A DNA stretch of 14,216 nt, taken from the NCBI GenBank assembly GCA_031267635.1, contig JAIRYX010000513.1, positions 1 to 14,216 on the forward strand, given 5' to 3'. Source of the stretch: Planctomycetaceae bacterium (GTDB lineage Bacteria > Planctomycetota > Planctomycetia > Pirellulales > Thermoguttaceae). The notes beneath the pieces are model-generated. The model searched no databases. It was not told where the DNA came from and saw only the letters and a list, made by a program, of their open reading frames with translations. A program made the position numbers and the translations under genes. Every line of letters starts with the position of its first letter. Position 1 is the stretch's first letter. Shown one piece after another: positions 1-7,787 of the stretch.

Positions 1-313
1 GTTTAATTTTGATAACCCTCCGTCCTCTAAAACATAAGGACATAAGGGCGCGTTTGGGAGGTGTTGTTGGCTACTAAGGGAAATTTGATAAATAAGGGCG
101 GCAATGGTAAAGCCGTTCGGGTAGCGACGCAGCTGTTGACCGGTGTGGATCTATTTGGCTTGGGAAACGGACGCCATCGTACTACAGTAAATTTTATCAA
201 GAACACCAACAACCGGAAACAAACTATCGTTTATTACAATCGTCGAAACGCAGACAAAAGTTTATAGCTCAAGTCTCTTTCTTATAGTTTTTTGAAGAAC
301 AAAGATTTTATTA
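1..313. other. unassigned left edge with one weak short ORF
   Basis: No recognisable gene lies here. A plus-strand frame ending at 267 could start at a TTG at 67, five bases after a GGAGG at 57-61, and would give a basic protein of about 66 residues with no domain I know. The minus strand is also open over 27-212, so neither frame is convincing. The short repeated string ACATAAGG at 34-48 resembles the GGGAC-type motif seen in other gaps of this window. The region could be a small hypothetical gene, a decayed gene, or part of a dispersed intergenic repeat. The window edge prevents a better judgement. Confidence 0.2.
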
Positions 314-346
314 AAAATCCGCGACGATGATTTCATCACGGATTTT
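314..346 (-). terminator. probable intrinsic terminator of the M16 peptidase gene
   Basis: AAAATCCG at 314-321 pairs with CGGATTTT at 339-346, and an inner GATGA/TCATC pair extends the hairpin. Read on the minus strand, the stem ends in a run of five T followed by AATAAAA. The hairpin sits about 43 bases after the stop codon of the minus-strand peptidase gene. This is the expected form and place for a Rho-independent terminator. Confidence 0.6.
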
Positions 347-388
347 GTTGGAAAGTCAATGACGCTATAATTCCTATGCCGCAAACTC

Positions 389-3292
389 TTATTTTGCTTT
401 TTCATCCGGCGAAAGCGTGACAAGGATGCGGTGATTAAAATACTTCCGCGCGGCGGCGCAGACTTCTTCCAGAGTTACAGCGTTGATTCGCGTGTTGAAC
501 GTTTTGTCAAAATCGTAGCCGAGACCGTAAATCTCATCTAATCCAGCTTTCAGCGACTGCTCGCCGATCGTTGTGTTTTGCTGCGCGTGCATTGCGATAA
601 TTCGTTCTTTCGCAATCTCAAATTCTTCTTTCGTAATCTCGCCGCGTCTTGCTTTTTCCACGTTGGCGTCAATCCGGCGAAGCGATTCATTGATTGTTTC
701 CGGTTTGGTTTGCGCGTAAATGACAAAATACCCCGCCGCCGGACCGGTTAAGAGTTCCGCCTGCACCGAATACACCAGTCCTTCACCGCGTAATTCCGTA
801 TGCAGCCAGCCGCCCGGATAACCGTAACCGGACATCACCGCGTTCAGTACCGTCAAGACCGCCGTTTCTTTCGTGTCCCGAATCGACGGAATCGGATAGC
901 CGAGCATCATCAATCCGGTCGGCTTGCCGGTTTGTTGGTGTTTAACAATCGAATGGAACAGTGCGTTATTCCGCTCAAAAGAGACCGACGACGCTTTACC
1001 GGACGGAACGCCGCCGAACGTTTCTTCGAGCCGCGCCACCGCCTCTTGCGGATCAATGTCGCCAAACACCGTTAAAAGAAGATTGTCGCTCTGAATATAT
1101 TGCTGATGATACCGCGTCAAATCGGCAACCGTCGTTTTTTCGACTGATTCCTGCGTTCCCATCGGAATAAGATGATACGGCGTTGTTTCCGGCAGCATGT
1201 CCGAGAAAACGTCAAACATCTCCGAGCTTGGGTTATCATGCCGCCTCGCAATTGCGCCGAGCGTCAGTTGTTTTTCCACGTCGAAATATTCTTGAGGAAA
1301 CGTCGGCGTGAGCAAGCAATCGGCAAGCGATTGCGTCGCGTTTTCAAAATCCTGTTTCAAAACGGCAATACTTCCGTACACCGTATTACGTCCGCCGGAA
1401 AACGCAATCTCTCCGCCGATAGAATCAAAATAAGTTGCGATTTGTTCGGCGTTCATTCGTTTGTTTCCTTTATCCAGCATCGCGGCAAACAACGAGCTAC
1501 GTCCGGCATTTTCCGGCGTTTCGGTCAACGTACCGCCTAACGTAATCGCCGAGACCGTAACAATCGGCAAATTCGCCTGACGCTTCACCAACACGCGAAT
1601 CCCATTCCGAAGTTTCACCGCTCGCACTTCGCCGATCTCTTTTCCCGCAACGTCGCCCGACGATTGCGGAATTTTTCCCGGCGGGACAATCACGATTCGC
1701 GTCTGACGTCGCGGAACCAGATGCTTCCGCGCGGCATTTCGCACGTCTTCCGCAGTCACTCGGCGGATTTCCTCGACATATTTTTCATCAAACAGCGGGT
1801 CTCCCGTCGAAATATAATTCACACCGAGCGACGTTGCAAGCTCTTGCGCGGTTTGCCGACTGAAAATGAGTTCCGCTTCTTTTTGTTTTTTCGCTTTATC
1901 AAGTTCCTGTTGCGTTACGAGTTCCTCCCGAAGACGATACGCTTCGTTGAGAATTTCTTGTTGTCCCTCTTCAAATTGTTCCGGCGTCATCGCCGCGAAA
2001 AGCCGAAACATTCCGTTCACATTCGACGGCGTATAATTCGACGCGCCGATTCCAAGAACAAGTTGCTTTTCGTATTTGAGCCGGCGCACCAAACGCGAGC
2101 TTTCCCCTTGCGTAAGAATTGACGCCGCAACGTCAAGCGGATACATATCAGGATTGGATAATTTCACGGTAGGCCACGCAAAGACTAAATCAATCGTTTG
2201 TCCGTCCATTTCGCGGCTGGCTTCGCGCGGCGACGTCTGCAACGGCTCTTCCGTCGCGGGAATATAAGTGTCCCGTCCGCGTAACCGGCCGGCAAACGCT
2301 CGCGCTACCTGTTCCAACACCGCGTTTGTCTCGACGTCGCCGACGACAACAAACACTTGATTATTGGGAACGTAACGTTCCGCATAAAACGCTTTCGCGT
2401 CTTCAACCGACAGCTTCTCCAGAACATCGGAATAACCAATGACCGGATGACGTATCGGATGTTCCAGATACGACGTCAAATTTAACATCTTCCACAACAC
2501 TCGCGAACGGTTGCTTTCGCCGTCGAGCAATTCCTGTTTGACCACTTTATGTTCGCCGGCAAACTCCGACGGATCAATTGCGGCAAACTGCATCGCCTCG
2601 GCAATAATTTCAATCGCGAGCGGAGCGTGCGGCGTTGTGGTATCGATGTAAAAGCAGGTGACGTCGTTCGACGTAAAAGCGTTTGTCGCGCCGCCCATTT
2701 TATCTACGAGTTTTTCGATTTCTTCCTTTGTCCGCCGTGTCGTAGAGCCGCCCGCAACGAGATGTTCCAGAAGATGGCTTACGCCGCTTCCGTTCCATTT
2801 TTCTTCATACGCGCTGCCGGTATTTTTGACGAAACATCGCACGCTGACGACCTCCGCCGTATGCATTTCTTGCACAATAATCGTCAAACCGTTTGCCAGC
2901 TCCGCGACAGTGATTCCGCCCGGATACGAGGTTTTCGCGGTAACTTGAGGCACGTCGGGACCGATTTGAATCGGCGCGTTTATTTCATTTTCTTTCATCA
3001 TTGCAATGGAGTTTGTTGGTTGAGCGTTCGGATTGACTGTTGGTACCGCCGACGCCGTGACTGGAGCGTTCGGCGGCGGTATTGGCGGCGAATTGGTCTG
3101 CGGCGGACGGTTCAGCGGCAACGCCGGCTGAAACTGCGGCGGCTCATAGGGCGGCGTCCGCGTCTGCGAAAGGGCAAGACGCGAGGACAACGCCGTAATG
3201 ATTACGGTTATCATAATCGGCGAAAGGATCAAAAGCAAGAGACGCGGCTTTTTTTGCGCGGGACGGTCGGTTGGGGATTGAAAACGTTTCAT
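389..3292 (-). CDS. membrane-anchored or secreted M16 zinc metallopeptidase, two M16 halves in one chain
   Basis: A 967-residue protein of the M16 (pitrilysin/insulinase/processing peptidase) family. Residues about 17-42 form a hydrophobic signal peptide or anchor, and residues 45-92 are a proline-rich linker, so the catalytic part should lie outside the cytoplasm. The first half (about 125-540) carries the inverted zinc motif HLLEH (H173, E176, H177) and the third ligand E254, exactly 77 residues after H177 as in pitrilysin. The second half (about 555-960) repeats the fold but has Ser and Ala where the zinc motif should be, so it is catalytically dead. It keeps the R835/Y841 pair in LRGEGLVYSV that binds substrate in inactive M16 halves. 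Known family members cut small unstructured peptides in a closed chamber; the substrate here is unknown. The start has no clear Shine-Dalgarno site. The gene is divergent from the acyl-CoA synthetase gene across a 2.3 kb repeat-filled gap. Confidence 0.93.
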   Translation of the reverse strand: MKRFQSPTDRPAQKKPRLLLLILSPIMITVIITALSSRLALSQTRTPPYEPPQFQPALPLNRPPQTNSPPIPPPNAPVTASAVPTVNPNAQPTNSIAMMKENEINAPIQIGPDVPQVTAKTSYPGGITVAELANGLTIIVQEMHTAEVVSVRCFVKNTGSAYEEKWNGSGVSHLLEHLVAGGSTTRRTKEEIEKLVDKMGGATNAFTSNDVTCFYIDTTTPHAPLAIEIIAEAMQFAAIDPSEFAGEHKVVKQELLDGESNRSRVLWKMLNLTSYLEHPIRHPVIGYSDVLEKLSVEDAKAFYAERYVPNNQVFVVVGDVETNAVLEQVARAFAGRLRGRDTYIPATEEPLQTSPREASREMDGQTIDLVFAWPTVKLSNPDMYPLDVAASILTQGESSRLVRRLKYEKQLVLGIGASNYTPSNVNGMFRLFAAMTPEQFEEGQQEILNEAYRLREELVTQQELDKAKKQKEAELIFSRQTAQELATSLGVNYISTGDPLFDEKYVEEIRRVTAEDVRNAARKHLVPRRQTRIVIVPPGKIPQSSGDVAGKEIGEVRAVKLRNGIRVLVKRQANLPIVTVSAITLGGTLTETPENAGRSSLFAAMLDKGNKRMNAEQIATYFDSIGGEIAFSGGRNTVYGSIAVLKQDFENATQSLADCLLTPTFPQEYFDVEKQLTLGAIARRHDNPSSEMFDVFSDMLPETTPYHLIPMGTQESVEKTTVADLTRYHQQYIQSDNLLLTVFGDIDPQEAVARLEETFGGVPSGKASSVSFERNNALFHSIVKHQQTGKPTGLMMLGYPIPSIRDTKETAVLTVLNAVMSGYGYPGGWLHTELRGEGLVYSVQAELLTGPAAGYFVIYAQTKPETINESLRRIDANVEKARRGEITKEEFEIAKERIIAMHAQQNTTIGEQSLKAGLDEIYGLGYDFDKTFNTRINAVTLEEVCAAARKYFNHRILVTLSPDEKAK

Positions 3293-3345
3293 CGTAAGTG
3301 ATTTTTCTATAAATTCTACAAGTTTCCAGTTGGTTGGGGGAAATT

Positions 3346-3402
3346 GACGCGAGGCAATTCACTCAAGACGCGAGGCAATTCACGAAAAACACGAGGCAAT
3401 TT
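3346..3402. repeat. three-copy direct repeat with 21-bp period
   Basis: GACGCGAGGCAATTCAC starts at 3346 and again at 3367 without change. A third copy, AACACGAGGCAATTT, is in register at 3388. The period is exactly 21 bases, the same as the longer arrays further right, although the sequence is unrelated. It lies about 54 bases upstream of the M16 start codon, so it may overlap the promoter of that gene. Confidence 0.8.
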
Positions 3403-3409
3403 GCCTTTG

Positions 3410-3521
3410 GGACACTCCAATAAACCAAATTCGTTCTCCTTTTTTTGGTTCTATGATAATCTTACCTCATATTATGCAAAATCTCGACCCCGCCCGAAAG
3501 ATGATTATTGACGGAGTGTCC
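3410..3521. repeat. short inverted repeat pair bounding about 112 bp
   Basis: GGACACTCC at 3410-3418 is matched by its exact reverse complement GGAGTGTCC at 3513-3521. The similarity extends outward with one extra G on the left (TTGGGACACTCC against TTGGACACTCC). The interior has no gene. It could be a small non-autonomous mobile element or only a chance pair of the GTCCC-like motifs common here. I saw no convincing target-site duplication. The gap continues to 3632 with no supported gene. Confidence 0.4.
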
Positions 3522-3632
3522 AATACCGATACCGGCGTTGATAATCATTCCAAAACGCGGTGAACGGGACTCTAGGGGCTTTGGGAACAGAATAAGGTTC
3601 TTGAGTAGGGGCAAAAAATCTTCGGCTCTTGA

Positions 3633-4220
3633 TTTTTCAGAAAATTGACCATGTTTTTCGGAAAATTTACCGTATTTTTCAGACGATTTACCGTGCTTTT
3701 CGGACGATTTATCGTGCTTTTCGGAAAATTTACCGTGTTTTTCAGACGATTTACCGTGCTTTTCAGACGATTTACCGTGCATTTCAGACGATTTACCCTG
3801 TTTTTCAGAAAATTTACCGTGTTTTTCGGATGATTTACCGTGCTTTTCGGAAAATTTACCGTGTTTTTCGGATGATTTACCGTATTTTTCGGACGATTTA
3901 CCGTGTTTTTCAGACGATTTACCGTGTTTTTCAGACGATTTATCGTGCTTTTCGGACGATTTACCGTGCTTTTCGGAAAATACACCGTGTTTTTCAGACG
4001 ATTTACCATGTTTTTCAGAAAATTTACCGTGCTTTTCGGACGATTTACCATGTTTTTCGGAAAATTTATCGTGTTTTTCAGACGATTTACCATGCTTTTC
4101 GGATGATTTACCATGCTTTTCGGGTGATTTACCGTGCTTTTCGGACGATTTACCGTATTTTTCAGACGATTTACCATGTTTTTCGGATGATTTACCGTAT
4201 TTTTCGGAAAATACACCGTC
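3633..4220. repeat. tandem array 1: 28 units of 21 bp
   Basis: The array is 588 bp, exactly 28 units, with no insertion or deletion. Each unit contains a form of TTCAGACGATTTACCGTG preceded by T or C and more T. Differences fall mainly at unit positions 1 (T/C), 7 (A/G), 10 (C/T/A), 11 (G/A, changing only together with an A at 10) and 19 (G/A). Because 21 is a multiple of three, five of the six frames stay open over units 2-28, giving heptapeptides such as FSDDLPC (plus) and HGKSSEK or TVNRLKN (minus). The long ORFs here are therefore not evidence of a gene in themselves. The clustering of differences at third positions of the FSDDLPC frame is unexpected for neutral DNA. That frame has a TGA in unit 1 (3646-3648) and no start codon after it within the array. 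Confidence 0.97.
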
Positions 4221-4247
4221 CCCAGAGTCCCTAAAGTCCCTTTTGTC
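4218..4247. repeat. GTCCC-rich dispersed motif, copy A
   Basis: A run of GTCCC or AGTCCC words ending in CCCTTTTGTC links array 1 to array 2. Nearly the same ending occurs at 8002-8010 and at 14144-14153, each time in a gap between genes. The function is unknown. It may be a target or edge sequence of the arrays, because two of the three copies abut a 21-bp array. Confidence 0.55.
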
Positions 4248-4263
4248 ACTTAATCAACCGAAA

Positions 4264-4515
4264 GTTCCGTTCCCAAGAACGAAGGTTCCGTTCCCAAGAA
4301 CGGAAGTTCCGCAGACAAGAACGAAGGTTCCGTTCCCAAGAACGAAAGTTCCGTTCCCAAGAACGAAAGTTCCGCAGACAAGAACGAAGGTTCCGTTCCC
4401 AAGAACGAAGGTTCCGTTCCCAAGAACGAAGGTTCCGTTCCCAAGAACGAAGGTTCCGTTCCCAAGAACGGAAGTTCCGTTCCCAAGAACGAAAGTTCCG
4501 TTCCTAAGAACGAGA
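4264..4515. repeat. tandem array 2: 12 units of 21 bp, each able to form a hairpin
   Basis: Twelve units follow each other without a gap, and a decayed thirteenth reaches about 4524. The usual unit holds GTTCCGTTCCCAAGAACG, inside which CGTTC and GAACG are perfect inverted repeats around CCAA. Units 3 (4306) and 6 (4369) replace the TTCC block with CAGA and lose that hairpin, so units 1-3 and 4-6 look like a 63-bp higher-order repeat. The plus strand reads as VPFPRTK heptapeptides in the same frame as FSDDLPC of array 1; the minus strand is open in two frames. No translation signal precedes the array apart from a TTG at 4243. I see no reason to call it a gene. Confidence 0.97.
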
Positions 4516-4524
4516 TTTCCGTTG

Positions 4525-4834
4525 GGAGAAGGAATTTTTAGGGTTTTAGGGATTTTTGGGACGGTGAAATTCCCCGAAAGATGATCCAAAGTATTGGAAA
4601 CAAAGGACTTGTGGAATAAAGTAAAATTCCTGAAAATATATCCTTCTTTCCTCATGATTTCATTTACCCCAAAAGTTCCGGCTGTCCCAATTGTCTCTTT
4701 GAAACATGAGGGCGATTAGGCGGTTTTGAAGTTCTGGGTAAAGTTTTTGATGAAAGAGCCGCTGCGTATTGATTTTTTACGACGCGGACGTAAGCCGGAA
4801 AGTCGGCGACCGGCAGTGGACGCTCCATCAATAT
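4525..4834. other. spacer between arrays 2 and 3, no gene seen
   Basis: This 310-bp spacer has no supported gene. It contains a run of TTTTAGGG-like words at 4541-4560, the 13-mer GAAATTCCCCGAA (4566-4578) that also occurs at 13973-13985 and 14078-14090, the string CCCGAAAGATGAT (4573-4585) also found at 3493-3505, and CTGTCCCAATTGTC (4682-4695), whose reverse complement occurs in two copies of the 105-bp repeat at the right end. It appears to be built from pieces of the same intergenic repeat pool. Confidence 0.5.
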
Positions 4835-5044
4835 CCCGCTTGCGGATTGAAACATCCCGCTTACGGACTGAAACGCCTCGCTTGCGGACTGAAACATCCC
4901 GCTTGCGGACTGAAACGCCTCGCTTGCGGACTGAAACATCCCGCTTACGGACTGAAACGCCTCGCTTGCGGACTGAAACGCCTCGCTTACGGACTGAAAC
5001 GCCTCGCTTGCGGACTGAAACATCCCGCTTGTGGATTGAAACGC
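4835..5044. repeat. tandem array 3: 10 units of 21 bp
   Basis: Ten units carry CGCTTGCGGACTGAAAC with very limited variation: G or A in CTTRCGG, C or T in GGAYTG (T only in the first and last units, with one further G to A change in the last), and a four-base block at each junction that is either ATCC or GCCT. All nine junctions carry one of these two forms with no mixed form. In the plus frame the heptapeptide is RLRTET followed by S or P, and the G/A site and the first base of the block are silent there. The minus strand reads as AFQSASE-like heptads. It is not a CRISPR array: there are no spacers. Confidence 0.97.
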
Positions 5045-5618
5045 GATTCTGCGTAATATGAGTAAAAAACGTGTGATTCGACTGAATCGTTGCGTCTTCA
5101 AAATCTCTGCCAATGCCGGATAGGAGCGGAAATCGTATCTCCCATCACAGGTCGGTAACGCCAGCCATGTAAGTCAAGGACAAACGAAAGATAAGTTGAG
5201 CTGTACGCCCCCTGCCATCCCGCCGCGAGACTTCCGAAGTCAAGGAGCTTTTGAGAATCAGACACGCCGCTTGGGGAATCTTTGAGCAAATTTTTGAGGA
5301 GATTTACTCCGTTTCACGAGTCTCCCGATTCTCTCGTTGCTCCTTTCATCACGAGATGTAAATAGACCGCCACGGAACATCATCAAGCCAAACGCGGCAC
5401 GATTTTTTTCAGCCCTAACTTCCCATAAACAGCAAACACTGTAAAATAAATAGACGTTATGTTCCGTTTCTTGCAACAGCATATCCATTGTGTCTCTGCT
5501 GTTCATGAGCGGACGCTCAATTAATGACAAAGCGAATATTGACTATGTTAGCCAAGTTCTCTTAGTTAAGCACAAAACCACCGTTCGACTCTCTCACGAT
5601 CAACGAAAGGACTTTCAC
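5045..5618. other. gap before the acyl-CoA synthetase gene, no supported gene
   Basis: No convincing gene lies in these 574 bases. Minus-strand frames of 90 residues (5258-5530) and 63 residues (5098-5289) are open but have no recognisable domain and weak starts, and they could be remnants. A plus-strand frame extends the synthetase upstream to 5490, but that part has no similarity to the family. The promoter of the synthetase gene should lie here; I could not identify a good one. Confidence 0.4.
5605..5611 (+). promoter_or_regulatory. ribosome binding site deciding a GTG start
   Basis: GAAAGGA ends seven bases before the GTG at 5619. This favours GTG 5619 over the upstream GTG at 5490 of the same frame, which would add 43 residues not seen in the family. 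Confidence 0.65.
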
Positions 5619-7760
5619 GTGGCAAATTCAAATTCCAAACTTGACGCAATTTTTAATCCGAAATCTGTTGCGGTTGTCGGTGCGTCCACAAAACCCGGAA
5701 CCGTTGGAAACGACCTCCTCGCCAACCTTGTCGCTCCCAAAGATGGGCAGCCTTTTGTCGGCGACGTGTATCCCATCAACCCGAAAGCAGACGAAATATT
5801 CGGCAAAAAGGCGTATAAAACAGTAGGCGATGTTCCCGGAAACATCGATCTCGCCGTTCTCTGTCTCAACGCCAAATTTGTTCTCGATACCGTTGATCAA
5901 TGTCAAGCGAAAGGTATCAAAGGTCTCGTCATTATTTCGGCTGGTTTCAAAGAATCCGGCAAAGAAGGCGCGGAACTCGAAAAACAGCTTACCGCCAAAG
6001 TCCGTGCGGCAGGTATTCCGCTTATTGGTCCCAACTGTCTCGGCGTCATTAACCCTTACAGCAATCTGAACGCTTCTTTCGCCGCCAAATCCGCGCTCAA
6101 AGGACGCCTCGGCTTTGTCAGTCAATCCGGCGCGTTTTGTACTTCCGTTCTTGATTACGCCGAAGCCCGCCAAATCGGATTCAGTAAATTCGTATCCTTC
6201 GGCAACAAAGCCGATGTGAGCGAAATTGACTTGCTGGAATACTTGGCGGACGACCCAGAAACAAAAGCCATTGCATTCTATCTCGAATCCATTGGAAACG
6301 CCCAACGATTCATCGACGTGGCAAGCAAGACGTTTTGGGAAAAAGGGAAACCAATTTTGTGCATCAAGTCGGGACGCAGCGCCGAAGGTGCTAAAGCGGT
6401 TTCCTCTCATACCGGTTCGCTTGCCGGAGGCGACGCGGAGTATCAAGCGATCTTCAAACAGTCCGGCGTGCAGCGTGTTGAGACGATTTCCGAACTCTTC
6501 GACTTGGCGGCTTTTTACACCACGCAACCGTTACCGAAAGGCAACCGCTTGGCAATTATTACAAACGCCGGCGGTCCCGGTATTATGGCAACCGACGCCG
6601 CAATCGCCGCCGGCTTGAAGTTGGCTCGCCTCGAAGAGACGACCGAACAGAAACTCAAAGACAACCCGTTAATTCCCGACGCCGCGGCATTGCATAATCC
6701 GGTGGACGTTATCGGAGACGCTCACAGCGACCGATATCAAGTTGCTACGGAAATCGTGATGGCTGATCCGAATGTTGATCTCGGCGTTATTGTGTTGACT
6801 CCGCAATCAATGACGGATTCCGATAATTGCGGAAAGCTTTTGCCGGACGTGGTGAAGAAAATCGGCAAGCCGGTTGTCGGCGCGTTTATGGGCGTGGAAC
6901 AAGTGGCGGCAGGCGTGAAGAATCTCATTGATCAAGGCGTGCCCAACTATGCGTTTCCCGAAGACGCGGTAAAATCGCTTGCCGCCGCCGTTCAATTGGT
7001 CGCAATGAAATCACAAAAGAATCGGGAATATGTCGAATATAAAGATGTGGATGTTGCCGCTGCGAAAAAGGTCATTGACAGTTATCTCAGCAACGCGACG
7101 GAAAAATATCTGACGCAAGCGGAAGCGCGTCCGCTTTTTGAAGCGTATAAACTGCCGTTGCTCCAAAGCGGTATTGCGAAATCGGCAGACGAAGCGGCGA
7201 AGATTGTTTCCGGTATCGGTAGCAAAGTCGTGATGAAAGTGATGTCGGCGGATGTGAAACATAAATTCGACGCGGGCGGCGTGATTTTGAATGTCGAAGG
7301 ATCGGACGGCGCGAAAGAGGCATACGACCGGATTTACACGAACATTGAGAAAAATGTTCCCGGCGCGAAAATTGATTCGATTTTGATTGAACAGATGGCG
7401 TTGGAAGGCGACGAAGTCATTGTCGGCTGCAATCGCGGCGGTTTAGGACCGCTGATGATGTTCGGTCTTGGCGGAACGTTTGTCGAATTGTTCAAAGACG
7501 TCCAATTCAGGTTGGCACCGATGTGGAAAGTTACGGCGGAAGAAATGGTTCGCAGCATCAAATCATTCAAAAAGCTGGACGGCTTTCGCGGTACGCCGAA
7601 ACGCGACATCGCGGCAATTATCGACGTCATTTTGCGAACGTCGGCAATGGTCGTGAATCATCCTGAAATCGCGGAATTTGACGTCAACCCGCTCATCGTC
7701 CACGCCGAAGGTAAAGGCGCATCCGTCGCGGATAGCCGGGTGATGCTGAGAAAGCTATAA
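5619..7760 (+). CDS. acetate/acyl-CoA ligase (ADP-forming), alpha-beta fusion
   Basis: A 713-residue cytoplasmic enzyme that should interconvert acyl-CoA, ADP and phosphate with free acid, CoA and ATP, as in substrate-level ATP formation from acetyl-CoA. The alpha part begins with a CoA-binding Rossmann domain (SVAVVGASTKPG near residue 20, numbered from GTG). A succinyl-CoA-ligase-like domain follows (GFVSQSGAF near residue 166), then the SSHTGSLAGG loop with H264, the position of the phosphorylated histidine. The beta part (from about residue 500) is an ATP-grasp domain with VVMKVMSADVKHKFDAGGV and a C-terminal EFDVNPLIV motif. Both halves are in one chain, as in many bacterial members, and there is no acetyltransferase domain, which sets it apart from the Pat regulators. 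The exact acid cannot be read from sequence. The gene stands alone, divergent from the M16 gene. Confidence 0.93.
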   Translation: MANSNSKLDAIFNPKSVAVVGASTKPGTVGNDLLANLVAPKDGQPFVGDVYPINPKADEIFGKKAYKTVGDVPGNIDLAVLCLNAKFVLDTVDQCQAKGIKGLVIISAGFKESGKEGAELEKQLTAKVRAAGIPLIGPNCLGVINPYSNLNASFAAKSALKGRLGFVSQSGAFCTSVLDYAEARQIGFSKFVSFGNKADVSEIDLLEYLADDPETKAIAFYLESIGNAQRFIDVASKTFWEKGKPILCIKSGRSAEGAKAVSSHTGSLAGGDAEYQAIFKQSGVQRVETISELFDLAAFYTTQPLPKGNRLAIITNAGGPGIMATDAAIAAGLKLARLEETTEQKLKDNPLIPDAAALHNPVDVIGDAHSDRYQVATEIVMADPNVDLGVIVLTPQSMTDSDNCGKLLPDVVKKIGKPVVGAFMGVEQVAAGVKNLIDQGVPNYAFPEDAVKSLAAAVQLVAMKSQKNREYVEYKDVDVAAAKKVIDSYLSNATEKYLTQAEARPLFEAYKLPLLQSGIAKSADEAAKIVSGIGSKVVMKVMSADVKHKFDAGGVILNVEGSDGAKEAYDRIYTNIEKNVPGAKIDSILIEQMALEGDEVIVGCNRGGLGPLMMFGLGGTFVELFKDVQFRLAPMWKVTAEEMVRSIKSFKKLDGFRGTPKRDIAAIIDVILRTSAMVVNHPEIAEFDVNPLIVHAEGKGASVADSRVMLRKL

Positions 7761-7787
7761 ATTAGCACGAAACGGTTTTCCTGGCGT

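Noticed and set aside
3646..3648. In-frame TGA in array 1 as a recoded codon
   Set aside because: tsaD and the DUF3754 gene end with TGA as a normal stop, and no selenocysteine context is visible.
3572..4249. 225-residue minus-strand ORF of TVNRLKN-type repeats, and the parallel plus-strand ORF 3629-4234
   Set aside because: The open frames follow from a stop-free unit whose length is a multiple of three. Starts are weak, and several frames are equally open.
4835..5044. CRISPR-like array, because units contain GGATTGAAAC or GGACTGAAAC, an ending common in CRISPR repeats
   Set aside because: The 21-bp units abut directly with no spacers, and no cas gene is present.
4664..5113. 149-residue minus-strand ORF with AFQSASE heptads resembling a coiled coil
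   Set aside because: It starts at TTG with no ribosome site, and the repeat part is again a mechanical result of the 21-bp unit. The non-repeat ends match nothing I know.
5098..5530. Possible remnants of a transposase or other gene on the minus strand
   Set aside because: The two short frames carry no transposase motif, no terminal inverted repeats and no clear start.
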